Below are positions 1-10,051 of a stretch of DNA of 64,000 nucleotides, one piece after another. A program made the position numbers and the translations under genes. Numbering within the stretch: the first letter of the stretch is position 1; each line of letters starts with the position of its first letter. The DNA comes from Chrysophaeum taylorii (Eukaryota > Sar > Pelagophyceae > Pelagomonadales > Pelagomonadaceae). A model generated the notes under the pieces. The model saw only the letters and a list, made by a program, of their open reading frames with translations. It was not told where the DNA came from and ran no database searches. Where the stretch lies: NCBI GenBank assembly GCA_029834535.1, contig JAQMWT010000387.1, positions 59,918 to 123,917 of the forward strand, in the 5' to 3' direction.

Positions 1-740
1 CTGACAGTCGACGCCACCGGTGCCAGAGTTGGTATTAAGGTTGGCGAGAGTGTGGGACTCACGGTCGGCGCGACGGGTGTCACTGTTGGTGACAAGGTTG
101 GGGAGAACGTGGGACTTACAACGGGCGATGTCGTTGGACTGGGTGTTGGGGACGCGACCGGAGCCAGAGTTGGCGGCGGCACAGGTGCAGGCGTGGGGTC
201 CGGCACGGGTGCGGGCGTAGGGTCCGGCACGGGTGCGGGCGTAGGGTCCGGCACGGGTTCGGGCGTTGGGTCCGGCTCGGGTTCGGACACAGGTTCGGGA
301 GTTGGCGCGACTTCTTCCTCCAGCTGCCGCAAGACGGTCTTTGTTGCGTCGAGTAGAAGTAACGACTCGGAGAATGTTAGAGATTCCACCGGCGACGCCA
401 ACGTCAACTCTGGGCCGCCGGAGTCATCATGTTGGTCTTTTTTTTTCGTCGCTGTCGCTCGAGGGTCTGGCGCGGTAGGATCATCATCTCCCGTTTGCCA
501 GTAGTCAGCGCTTCGGTCGAGCCAGCGTAGTTTGGTGGCGATTTCCTCCTCCCGCATTGGGTCGTCGTCGTTTTGGTTGGAGGCATCGTCGAGGCGGTGG
601 CCATCGCAATCGACGACGAGTGGTTGTGGAGGTGTGGTGTCGGGTGTAGAGCGCGGTTTCGCGCATTTTGGGGGTGACCGCAAGGCGCGGGTGCCCTGGA
701 GCACGAGAAACGTCACGAAGCGTACGCGCGCGCGCATCAT
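1..740 (-). CDS. Secreted Ser/Thr/Pro-rich repeat protein, 3' end outside window
   Basis: Reading the minus strand from an ATG at 740-738, the frame stays open to position 1 with no stop, so the gene leaves the window on the left. The first ~22 residues (M-M-R-A-R-V-R-F-V-T-F-L-V-L) look like a signal peptide. After a charged middle part comes a leucine-rich stretch, then repeats of A-P-V-P-D-P-T-P encoded by a 24-bp tandem unit near 183-262. Then follow S-P-T-x-S-P-T type repeats to the edge. Such Ser/Pro/Thr stretches are common linkers or wall-protein segments in stramenopile extracellular proteins (family knowledge). The opposite strand is also open as Gly/Val repeats, but lacks an ATG start and a signal peptide, so I prefer this strand. 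Function and full length are unknown. Confidence 0.6.
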   Translation of the reverse strand, partial: MMRARVRFVTFLVLQGTRALRSPPKCAKPRSTPDTTPPQPLVVDCDGHRLDDASNQNDDDPMREEEIATKLRWLDRSADYWQTGDDDPTAPDPRATATKKKDQHDDSGGPELTLASPVESLTFSESLLLLDATKTVLRQLEEEVAPTPEPVSEPEPDPTPEPVPDPTPAPVPDPTPAPVPDPTPAPVPPPTLAPVASPTPSPTTSPVVSPTFSPTLSPTVTPVAPTVSPTLSPTLIPTLAPVASTV

Positions 741-1072
741 CGAAAGGTGGCGCGTTGCACAGAAGATAGGCCAGTCACGAGGCGACTCTCTCCATGAATT
801 TTGTCTCAAGTTGTCTTCTCGTCGTCGAAAGTAGTCGAAGGTGGGTGGGGATCGAACGTATCTTCTGCCTTTAGATGAAGGGATCTGAGCGTCGTTGACT
901 TTCCTAGTAGGAATGAGTCAAAAGAATGCCAACGGCAACGGTCTGAACAACAAAACAAAATATAATTCGGAACGGCCCTCGAGTCCTTTTTGTGGTCGTG
1001 CCAAGAAAAGAAAAAAAAAGAATTGCGGGAAATGGAGGAGGAGGACCAACGGAATCAATCGATCGATCGATC
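741..1072. promoter_or_regulatory. Divergent intergenic region
   Basis: This stretch of 332 bp lies between the ATG of the secreted repeat protein on the minus strand and the ATG at 1073 on the plus strand. It must hold both promoters. It has a purine-rich run (about 1005-1025) and a short ATCG repeat just before the plus-strand start. I see no clear TATA box or RNA gene. Confidence 0.4.
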
Positions 1073-2854
1073 ATGGTGTCGGCGTCGCGATGGAGCGTCG
1101 TCGTCTCCGAGGAGGAGTACGACGAATCGCCTCACGAGTCGCAAAGCGTGTGCTGCCTCGCCGAGCTCGAGTGCGAGGTGAAGGGTGGGGCGAGGAGTGG
1201 GAGCGAGTGGAACGACCGACAGGCGCGGGACTGGATGTTTCGATCGGGTGTCGACGGTCCCGAAACCTGGGCGACGCTGTGGAGCGTGCTAGAGCTCGTC
1301 GTGGAGGAGAAGGACGACGCGTGGATACGCGAGGGCGCCAACTCATACGCGCGGGTTGCGTGCCCGCCGTGCCGGTGCGGGTCGTCGTCGTGCGCCGGGT
1401 CGACGACGGCGGGCGAGATAGCTCACGACGCCGTCACGTGCTGGCGATGCAAAAATTTTTTTGATGCGCGGTGCGTGCGGGGGTTCGAGGCGGCTGTGTG
1501 CGAGACGAACGTCATCTCGGTGGAACAGGAGGAGGGCGGGTGGCGGCACGTCGCCGTAGGGCTCGACCAGCTGCACGCCAAGCTGACCGAGCGCGGGCGG
1601 GGCTGGATGGTCGATCGCCAGGCCGCAATGATTGCCGGCAAGATGCCGCAGGCGTCGGTGCGGCGCGGCGTCGCCCAAGCACCGCGCGACGACGTGGGGT
1701 TGTTGTTGGCATGGGGCTCGTGCCCGCGGTGCGGCGCCGAGCTCGGCGCGGCGAGCCTGCCCAAGGCGACGATCAGCCCCGTCGCGCGCAAGGTGTTGCA
1801 CTCGGCCGTCGATGCGCGCGAGCGCGACGTGCTGCGGCGGGCGTGCCTGATCGAGGCGGGGTACGCCCTCCGGCGCGCCAACGAGGCCCTGCTGTGGGAG
1901 CGGCGCGAGCAGGCGGTCGAGGCGTGCACGCGGGCGATCGTCGTCGTCAACGTCGCGCGCTCGCTCGACCCCGCGCTCTTTCGCGGCCCCGTCGCCGACC
2001 TCTTCTTCCGCGCGCACTACGCGCGGTCGCGCATCGAGCGCCGCGCCATCGGCGCCCTCGACGCCCACTACAGAGACTTCGTACGGTACGAGATGGTCGG
2101 CATGTTGGACTCGGCGCTGCTCTCGAGAAGTCAGGTCGTCGGCCGAACTATCGTCCCGCGCGTGCTCGAGGGCGTGCCGACCCAGTTCGAAGTCCGCGAC
2201 GAAGAGCTCGGCGACGCCTGGTGGCCCAAGCGAGATCTCCAGTTTGCGAGATGCTACGACTCGGAGGCGCGCGCCGCGACGCTCTTCCGCGCGATCAACC
2301 GGACGGACGACGGCCGCGGCGTCCTAACTCCCGCGCTCGCCGTAATCGCGCTCGCCCTCGATTCCCGCTGGTGCCTCCACTCCGAGAAGGCCGCCAAGGT
2401 GTACTGGGACTACTCTCTCCTCGTCGACCGCACCCACGAAAACGACCCCGATGACCCGCTCCGCTGCGGCCGCCTCGACTACGGAAATCCTGATTTCGTC
2501 GTCGCCGGACGCGACGACAACGACGACGATATGAACACTTCGAGGAGACGACCTGCTGCCATCACGGGCGCCGACGCCTCGCGCGTCTTCAGATCCCTCG
2601 AAGTTGTCGATAGCATGCTCGCCTACAATTTCCTCTTTCGCGTCGGTCGCCTCTGCGGAAAACTCTACGTCCTCCTCGAGCTCCGCGCGGACGCCGTCCT
2701 CGGCGACCCAGCCCTTGACCTCGCCGCCCTCGGCCTCGCCGCCAAGGCCGTCGCCAACTCCCGCGCCTTTCTCACAAGTCTGAAGACGAATCGTCTCGTC
2801 CACGACCTCCCCGACTCTATCTTGCCCCCGGAGGAGGAGGAGGAGAGTGCATAG
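1073..2854 (+). CDS. Hypothetical protein with two cysteine clusters
   Basis: A single open frame of 593 residues starts at the first in-frame ATG; upstream codons are open only through a GTG. Residues ~100-145 hold a dense Cys set (C-P-P-C-R-C, then C, then C-W-R-C and a further C), and residue ~220 has C-P-R-C-G. Together they could bind zinc, like a treble-clef or RING/IBR fold, but the spacing fits no family I know. The C-terminal two thirds are Ala/Arg/Asp-rich and probably helical. The protein ends in an acidic tail of five glutamates. No signal peptide or membrane segment is visible. It is divergent from the secreted repeat gene. I do not recognise the family; the gene call is supported by length and frame bias only. 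Confidence 0.6.
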   Translation: MVSASRWSVVVSEEEYDESPHESQSVCCLAELECEVKGGARSGSEWNDRQARDWMFRSGVDGPETWATLWSVLELVVEEKDDAWIREGANSYARVACPPCRCGSSSCAGSTTAGEIAHDAVTCWRCKNFFDARCVRGFEAAVCETNVISVEQEEGGWRHVAVGLDQLHAKLTERGRGWMVDRQAAMIAGKMPQASVRRGVAQAPRDDVGLLLAWGSCPRCGAELGAASLPKATISPVARKVLHSAVDARERDVLRRACLIEAGYALRRANEALLWERREQAVEACTRAIVVVNVARSLDPALFRGPVADLFFRAHYARSRIERRAIGALDAHYRDFVRYEMVGMLDSALLSRSQVVGRTIVPRVLEGVPTQFEVRDEELGDAWWPKRDLQFARCYDSEARAATLFRAINRTDDGRGVLTPALAVIALALDSRWCLHSEKAAKVYWDYSLLVDRTHENDPDDPLRCGRLDYGNPDFVVAGRDDNDDDMNTSRRRPAAITGADASRVFRSLEVVDSMLAYNFLFRVGRLCGKLYVLLELRADAVLGDPALDLAALGLAAKAVANSRAFLTSLKTNRLVHDLPDSILPPEEEEESA

Positions 2855-3012
2855 CACAACAAGATCTTCTTTTGAGAAGACGACGACGACGACGACGACC
2901 CTTCACTCAATAACAACGATATGATGTCTATCGATAAGAGATAGTCGCGCGCGGCGATCAGGTGGGCTTAGCTTGCAGCCTATAGTCGCGCGTCAACCAA
3001 CCCTCGACGATA

Positions 3013-3052
<40 letters not shown>

Positions 3053-3338
3053 AGGGGTTGTGCGGGGTGCGTGTTTGATTTTTTTTTTCCCGGTTGCCTT
3101 GGGAGGAGGTCAAAGTCGTCGAGAGGAGCGAGGAGATACGAGCGAGCGAAGAGATCAACTATTCTGAAACACGCAACAGCCGAAACACTACTACCACTAA
3201 ATCCGCGGCATACGACGATGGACCCCTCGACGAAAGGACGTGGTCCCTCGACGGCGCGTGGGTCGGAGAGCGGCGCAAAGATGAGCGAGACCTCGTCGGG
3301 AGAGACCGACCAGCCCGCGTTCTCCTCGCTCAGGGCAT
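2855..3338. other. Intergenic stretch with (GAC)n and (GAAA)n microsatellites
   Basis: This 484-bp gap holds a perfect (GAC)n run at 3015-3051. The GAAA array at 3364-3389 lies just beyond it, inside the 3' end of the kinase gene. A plus-strand ATG at 3218 opens a frame (M-D-P-S-T-K-G-R-G) that runs antisense into the kinase gene. It could be the first exon of a small gene, but nothing else supports it. Confidence 0.4.
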
Positions 3339-6300
3339 TCATCGAAGAGAGCGACACAGGCCGGAAAGAAAGAAAGAAAGAAAGAAAGATATGCCGCAAC
3401 CAGCAGTTGCGCCAACAGGAGAGGAGAGGAGGGCGTTGCTTGAATACAAAAATCTCAACCTGCGAAAGTAGAAAGTGTGTACTGCGCAGGCGCGCGCACG
3501 CGTACCTCGTCTCGGGGAGCAGCTACTACTGGCGGTATCACTGCCGGCGCCGCCACTTCCCGTTTGATGATGATGACGACGACGATGATGTTGGTGCTGA
3601 GCAGCGGAGGCGGGCGTCTTGGGCGTCTTGGGGGGTGGTTTTTGGGGGGGAACGCTCCCGCGGCGGCGCTGGCCGAGCTTCGAGGAGGCGAAGCGGGCGA
3701 ACCTCGAGTGCGCCGAGAGGCGGGACCTCGAGCGGCGGGAGCTCGACGCGTCCGAGCGGTAGTGCGAGTCGTTGTCCGAGGCGGGGCTACAGAGGAGGTC
3801 GTGGTGGGTGTCGGCGTCGGAGCACGGCGGGCGGCCCATGAGGTGCTTGAATTCCTCGAGGGAAATGATGCCGTCGCGGTTGGCGTCGACCTGATCGAAG
3901 ACGACGCGGGCGCGGTCCTTGGTGCTAAAGAACTCGTAGAGGTCGTCGACGGCGATGTGGCCGCGACGTCGGCGGTCAAACTTGCGATAACAGGCCTCGA
4001 TGTGGTGCTCCGTGACCATCATGTGGTGTCGGAAGGTCGCCGCGATGAACTCGTCCTTGTCGAGGACGACGTCCTCCTCGGCCTCGGCGGTGATCGCGTA
4101 GACGCCGTACATGAGCGCGTTGACGTCGTGGCGCTTTTTCTCGTCGGCTTGGTCGGACTGGTCGAGGGAGGATATTGCGGTGAGAAGTTCGCGGACGGTG
4201 ATGACGCCGTCGCCGTCGGTGTCGAGGAGGCGGAACTGTTGCTCGAGGAAGCCGATCTCGGCGCTCGTGAGGTCCTTGGCGATGAGCTGATAGGCGAGCT
4301 TCTTGAGGTCGTTCATCTGCTTGAAGCGCGCGAGCCTGATGAGGATGTCGTCGCCGTAGGCCGCGAGGGTCGAGATGTTGCGGGTCTCGAACCAGGGGTC
4401 CTTGAGGGCCCGCGAGGCCCGCGGGCGCTGTTTGGGGTTTTTGACGAGGAGCCGCTCGACGAAGGCGCGCGCTTCGCGCGAGACGCCGGCGAGCTCGGGG
4501 ACGTCGTCGAACTTGGGGTTCTTGCGGCTGATCGCCTTGTAGATCATCGCCTCCGACTGGCCGTCCTGGCCAAAGGGCTTTCGTCCCTTGGCGAGGAGCG
4601 TGTAGAGGATGACGCCGATCGACCAGACGTCGCACCGCTCGTCGTACTCGCCCTCGAAGACCTCGGGAGCCGTGTAGAAGATGGTGCCGATCGCCGCGTC
4701 CAGCGACTTCTCCTTCTGGAAAAAGGTCGAGACCCCGAAATCGATCAGCACGAGGTCCGACTCGGCGCTGTTCGAGACGAACATGAAATTTTCGGGCTTG
4801 AGGTCGCGGTGGACGATCTTCTGCGCGTGGAGGTACTCGATCGCGAGGAGCATCTGCGTCGCGACGACGGCCGCGTCGATCTCGGTCAGGCCCGTCGCGA
4901 TGCGGTCGAACAGCTCGCCCCCCCGGCACAGCTGCATGACCATGTGGACCTGGTCCTTGGCGGGGTCGTCGAACACGTCGTAGAGATTGATGATGTTTGG
5001 ATGGTGCATGTTGCCCAAGATCTCGATCTCGTCGCGCAGCGCGGCGTCGATTTCCTCGGCCGTCGCCGGCTTGCGCGGGCTTATCGTCGCCGCGGCGACC
5101 TGGCGCAGCGCGGCGTCGGCCGCTACCCGAGAGGCGGCGGAACTCCCCACCCCCTCCTCGTCCTGCGAGGCCATGCTCGCGAGGTGCTTGAGGCTCGTGT
5201 CCGAGCCGTACGTGCTGCGACGCGCGTTCTCGAGGCCGCCGCTTGCGCCGCAAGGCGGGTTGCTCGCGAGCCCTTGCGCGCCGTTCTGCCGCGAGCGCCG
5301 GACCGTCTTCACGGCGCACTCCTCGCCCGACGCCCGCAGCCGGCACCGCCGAACCGTCCCAAACGAGCCCTTCCCGATGCGCTCGCCGATCTCGTACACC
5401 GCCTCCAACTTGGTCTCCGTCTGCAACGTCAACGTCCGGCGCGCCTGCCGCGCCTCCATCCCCATCATGCGGATCGGCAACTTGGGCGTGTCGAGCGTGA
5501 TCGACGTACTCCGCGACAGCTTGCGCCCGCGCAGGACGCGCGGGTTCCGCGACCCGAGACGCGCCTTGTACGTCTCGGCGCCGTCCGAGTCCGACCGCTT
5601 GAGCCGCGCCGGCGGCGGCACGCGAGCCGGCGTCGTCGACGTCTCCGCGACCGGCTCGCTCGCCCGCGCCGGCGCCGCCGCCGCCGCCGCCGCCGCCGAC
5701 GACGAGTCGTTCGGTTGTAACGCGATCGCGAGCTTGACTGGCGGCGCCGACATGCGCCGCAGCCGCCCGCGGTTCTTACGCAACGGGATGAGCTGCTGGA
5801 CCGCGAGCGCGCGCGGCGGCACGGGAGGGCTCTTCGGACTCGTCAAGGGCGTCGAGCTCGAGCTCACTGAACTCGGCGACGACGCCCGCCCGCGCGGCGA
5901 CTGAACCTTCGAAGGCGACGGCGGTTGGAGCGGCGAACCCGCCGGCGACTCGGACACAGCCTTGCTGGTCGTCGCACTCGGCGGCGGCGGCGGCGGCGGC
6001 GGCGGTTTGTCTTCTCCGTCGAGGTGGGTTCGAAACGACGCGGGCGGCGACCGAGCACTCTCGAGAGTGCCAGTGTCCCACCAGAAACAGGACAGCGACC
6101 GCATCAAAAAGCTTTCCTCGTCAGCAAAGCTCAGGCACCCGCCGTCCTCCGCTTCATCCCAAACGAGCCGCGTCGACGACGTCGAAGGCCTGCGAAGCGC
6201 GTTGAGAAACGTGACGACTGCGAACAATGCTCTCGCTTACGAGTCTATGGTTATCGGCGAGCCGGGTAGCGACGACGCGCTGTTCGTGCTCGCACCCGTC

Positions 6301-6494
6301 TTCGATACCTCCGACAAGTCTTGGTTGAGCTGGCGCCGCGGCAGCTCGGTGGGACTGAGGGGTTTGAGCGGTCTCGGCGGGCCATTCGCCTTCACCAGCG
6401 GCCTCCGTCCAGGGAACGAACCTTCGGGGACGTCGTGGTTCAGCTGCAGCCGCAGCTCTTCAGTAGTGAGGCGCCGCGAGGGGACGGCAGGCAT
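3339..6494 (-). CDS. Calcium-dependent protein kinase (CDPK-like), two exons
   Basis: Serine/threonine kinase fused to four EF-hand positions, predicted to couple cytosolic Ca2+ to phosphorylation. Exon 1 is 6494-6241, the intron 6240-6190 (51 nt, donor GTAAGC, CTCAAC branch-like motif, acceptor GCAG), exon 2 6189-3339. The phases fit and give 1034 residues. The kinase shows G-K-G-S-F-G-T-V, C-A-V-K, H-R-D-L-K-P-E-N, D-F-G and A-P-E. About 70 extra residues sit between the lysine strand and helix C. EF-hand 1 (D-T-D-G-D-G) and 4 (D-A-N-R-D-G) keep ligands; 2 and 3 (D-R-R-R-R-G) are degenerate. The first exon carries two related ~20-residue motifs ending Q-L-N-(H/Q)-D. The long N-terminus and a Ser/Arg/His-rich tail are unlike plant CDPKs. 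The start ATG is a choice; the frame is open further to 6650. The last ~50 residues read through a GAAA microsatellite and may be mis-spliced. Confidence 0.85.
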
Positions 6495-7767
6495 CACCTC
6501 ATCCCCGCGCAAACAGCTGGTAGCCAGCAGAGCGTCTGAGGTGCTGGCCCTCACAATCCTTAAGATCCGAGTATGTATCCAAGTCTCCTCAAATTTTCGG
6601 TACGTGGAACAACAGTACACGGGGGACCTCGAGAGCACCGGTACCTTCAAGAATCCGAACTGAACTTCTTAGGGCTCGTTCGTTCGTTCGTTCGGGCGAC
6701 TATAGGCGGAAGCTACGCACTACTACGCGCACGAATGTCTTCGAAATAATGTCTCTACGCGTGGCTGAATGAAATCTCCGCAATACGGCGGCTTGGACCC
6801 ATCCATCCGAACACGAGCGCTCCTCGGAGCACCCGCGGATCTCGTACGCGTTCGAATACAAAGGTGAGGACACTGGTGTGTTATTATTATCCGCAAGAAT
6901 GTCAAAATCTGCGTACACCAGCCAATCAAGGATGCATCCGCGAGCCCTCTTAGTGCGTGAATGCTCGAGTCCAATCCAACGGCTCGGCGAGGACACTAAT
7001 TTATGCAAGGACCTCAGTTTTGATGAGAAGCCTTGAACCGGCAAGACAGGAGCCGTTGAACGGCTATGCTTCGGCGTTCCGTGTTCCGTTGGCAGCCCAC
7101 GAAGAGCGCCCGAGGTTCTGGCGACTCCGTTCCTTTGACGAGATCCTCCCCTGCTACGGCACACCAAGCTGCGGATCAGCCTTTTGCAGGCAGGATCCGG
7201 CCGTCCTTTCACTTCTCGAATAAGTAACACCCGTGTCCTCCCTCGTTTGTATGATCTCGATTGAACGCACCATCAGGATCGTTCTTCGCAAGCGGGGTTA
7301 TGGTACTGTATATACTATGTCGAAAATATGAAGGAAGGTTCTCGATTGGTCAATTTCGTATCAATGGATTGTTCGATGGAGATCGTTGAACGATGCAAGA
7401 AACAGGAGGAAGGGGCAGGAAAGGTTCCTCACTTGAATTCCTGCTTCTTCTTTTCTGCACCCGTTCCGAATTATTAATCCGTTCAGAGAATTATGGAAAA
7501 TAATCATGGTGACGCACGCAAACCTCGGCCCAGGGACGATTGAAGGCGACGGGATCTCGGCGCGGGTGGTGGTGGTTCCCGCGCCACCTGGAAGCTTTTA
7601 CTCCAGCGCGCGATGGTGTGTGACGCCCTCCTTCAGTTTTGCGCTTACGTCGTCGACCCACACACGCTGAGCGAGCGAGGTGAGACTGACTCAACCTTAG
7701 CGACCAACCACCTCAAATGACGCTGCGTTGCATCGAATAATAGCTAATTTAAGAACCAGCCTTTTGT
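6495..7767. other. Region without a supported gene
   Basis: About 1.3 kb upstream of the kinase. A minus-strand frame of 176 codons (7230-6700) has no recognisable motif and unconvincing composition. A short TTCG repeat sits near 6677-6694. Base composition is lower in GC than the flanking genes. I see no RNA gene. Confidence 0.4.
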
Positions 7768-8226
7768 TTACTTGAGAACCGGCCCATTTGTTCGTCGTCG
7801 TCGTCGTTGTCGTCTTCTGGGCCGAGCGTGCCGATGCCGTAGGCGGCCGACTGGACCGCGCCGAGGGCGCCAGTTTTTTTGCCTCGATGGCGTCCTGCAG
7901 GGCCTTGACGCGGGCCGTTTTGTCACCCTCGGCTCGGCCACGCCGAAGTGGCGGCCGAGGAAGGAGGTGATCTTGCGGAGCGTGGTCTTTGCGCCGAAGT
8001 GGCGGCCGAGGAAGGAGGTGGTCTTGCGGAGCGTGGTCTTTGCGCCGAAGTGGCGGCCGAGGAAGGAGGTGGTCTTGCGGAGCGTGGTCTTTGTGACGTC
8101 GTTGCCCCTGGACTTGAATTTGGCGACTGCCTTGGGCGCGAGGTCGAGTAGCTTGGCATAAACAAGACAAGGTCCCAGATTACCCTTGGCGCTGTCGCCA
8201 ATGTGGCGGTGGCATGAGGGCCTCAC
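7768..8226 (-). pseudogene. Relic of a repeat-containing basic protein, frameshifted
   Basis: The minus frame from 8226 reads as a plausible protein (…L-G-P-C-L-V-Y-A-K-L-L-D-L-A-P…), then three copies of a 17-residue unit K-T-T-L-R-K-T-T-S-F-L-G-R-H-F-G-A. Just after the last copy the reading turns into Arg-rich filler. The coherent helix-like sequence (G-D-K-T-A-R-V-K-A-L-Q-D-A-I-E-A-K-K) continues in another frame. The switch coincides with a tandem 5-bp duplication, GCCGAG-CCGAG, near 7930; removing one copy would restore a single frame. I therefore call a broken gene. The family is unknown. An intron is an alternative, but no GT..AG pair is obvious there. Confidence 0.45.
7942..8094. repeat. 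Three tandem copies of a 51-bp unit
   Basis: Units start at 7942, 7993 and 8044 and are nearly identical, with a G/A difference in the first. The length (51 bp, 17 codons) keeps the minus-strand frame open, which suggests expansion inside a coding region. Confidence 0.9.
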
Positions 8227-9060
8227 GGACGATTGTTCGATTGTCTTCTCGGATCTAGACGTCTCGATCAGCCAGGTTTCGCAATTAAGGCCAGAAGTTC
8301 CTTCGTGTCTGACGAGGCGATTTTAGTTGTACACTAGAAACTATTACACACCGTCGTATTGGATCTTCGCGATTCACCCGCGCATAGAGAGAGCGGTCCA
8401 AGGAGCGTCGTTTGCGCGCATAAAAACCACCTGGCACCCACAAACCCCGCCCGTGAATTTCCGCGCGCATAAAGCGGAGGTTGTTCTTAAATTATGATTT
8501 ATTCTAGTTCGAGTTCTATCATCGTTATTGCTATAGTTAGCAACTACCAGGCTCAGAGAGTCAGAATGGATGATCGCTCAAAGGAAGGGAAACACAAACG
8601 GAGAGAAGACCAAAGACGACCGCAGACGAAGGTTATGGAGAAAGAAAAAATAATAATAGGAAAGCAGACGAGAGAGGGCCGGAAGAGGCGGTAACGCAGC
8701 GAGAAGCACGGTGAGAGCAACAAAAAGAGCGCAGGGTGGGATGAGGCGCAAGAGAGGTGTAGAACGGAGGGGACAGCAAAATTTTTTACGGGTTGCGCAC
8801 CCTTCTTTTTTCTCACCCCGACTCTCTCTCTCAAAAAGCGCAGCGTCGACGCGGGCTCTAGTCGTAGTGTTCTATCCCTTCCGTTCGTGACGAGACACCA
8901 GACCATATGTGAGGCGCGAGCCTCTTTCGAGAGCCGAGCCTCTTACGTTTCCCACGACGCTCGCAGATGCGCGAGCAAGGAAGGTCGACCAGCTCAGAGC
9001 ACGACGCCCCCTCAAGCAGTCTCTAGGGACATCCCAAGGGCCTACCTATCGTTGTATTCG
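8227..9060. other. Region without a supported gene
   Basis: About 830 bp, purine-rich between 8560 and 8760. A minus frame of 117 codons (8906-8553) has a hydrophobic run but no motif or homologue I recognise. Nothing else is supported. Confidence 0.4.
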
Positions 9061-9910
9061 TCACCACTCAGGCATCGGCTCGCCCAACAACATGGCGAGC
9101 TTCTCGACGTAGGCCTTCGCCGTGTCCTCGAGACTGGGGGGACCATAGGGGTGTAGAGTGGGCTCCTTCTTGGTCCGGGGCGGCTTTTCGGCGTCCACCG
9201 GAGGAGGGCGGGAGTCCGCCGTCGTGAGGTAGGCACGGACATGTGCTCGGTTTGTGCTGGGAAACGGCGGCGGGCTCTCGCGGATGTGGTCGTAGTCGAA
9301 GTCGGGGTCGAGGCTGCCACAACATCAGGTGTCACACGATAATAGTATAAAACGCACGAAAAATCTTCGACAGGGTCTTCCTCAACGACGGTGTCGAGGA
9401 GGATCGGCAGCACGGGCTCCTTGGGCTCGGCCATCGGCGGCGGCCTAGAAGGCGCGCGTCGCGCGCGCACGCGAGTCCGTCTTGGTGGGGGCGGCGGGAG
9501 ATCGACGTCGGAATCCGAATCGTAGGGCATTTGGGGCATCGGGGGTCGGTCGGCCTGGTCGTTGTCATTTCCGCCCACTTGGGCGACGAAGTTGTCGACG
9601 CGCATCGCCGGCGCCTCGGCCTCGGTCGGGAGGCTGCGCGGCGCAAGTGACGAGAGTAAAGGTGCAACACACGCACGACAACCGGCCCCCGCTGGTGCCG
9701 CTTCGCAGGACTTCTTCGTCGACGTTCGGTGGCTTGGTAGCCTTCTCGAAGACCGGCGCGCGCGAGAATTCGGCGACAAAGGTTGCGTAGGTCCTGCGCG
9801 GAGCGTCCACGTCGCGGGGGGCGTTCTCACTGGCTGGGGCCCTCGAGGAGCGCCGTCACGGCGACGCAGCTCTCGTTCTCGAGGGCTTGGCGTTCCCCAT
9901 CGCTCAACAT
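9061..9910 (-). CDS. Four-exon orphan protein with acidic, proline-rich middle
   Basis: Assembled by eye from exons 9910-9831, 9793-9677, 9633-9358 and 9313-9061. The introns are 37, 43 and 44 nt with donors GTGAGA, GTGCGT and GTGCGT and CAG-type acceptors. All junctions are phase 2, and the sum is 242 codons, giving 241 residues. It begins M-L-S-D-G-E-R-Q. Residues ~95-130 are Asp/Ser then Pro/Arg-rich (D-S-D-S-D-V-D-L-P-P-P-P-P). It ends in a helix (Y-V-E-K-L-A-M-L-L-G-E-P-M-P-E-W). No enzyme motif, signal peptide or membrane span is seen. It lies head-to-head with the MYB gene, 141 bp away. Function unknown; the exon model is well supported by frame and splice signals. Confidence 0.65.
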
Positions 9911-10051
9911 GGCGTTAAAGCCCTCAAAATCCGTTGAAAGAGCCGTTACGAAAAAGAAATCTGCGGCAAAACCACAGGTCAGTCGTTCCCAGATCAACGC
10001 GACCCAACACCAAACAGCGCCTTTGTTGTTGTTGTCGGTGTTGTATCAGTG
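9911..10051. promoter_or_regulatory. Short bidirectional promoter region
   Basis: 141 bp separates the start codons of the orphan gene (minus) and the MYB factor (plus). The plus-side leader has a TTGTTGTTG run. No TATA box is obvious. Confidence 0.4.

Noticed and set aside
52-504. Plus-strand Gly/Val-rich open frame
   Set aside because: It starts at GTG, and the complementary strand reads as a signal peptide plus Ser/Pro/Thr repeats, a far more natural protein.
3477-5720. 747-codon plus-strand frame across the kinase gene
   Set aside because: It is antisense to a clear kinase-EF-hand protein; GC-rich codons keep the opposite frame open.
6700-7230. 176-codon minus-strand frame as a gene
   Set aside because: No motif, weak composition and no splice signals that link it to the kinase exons.
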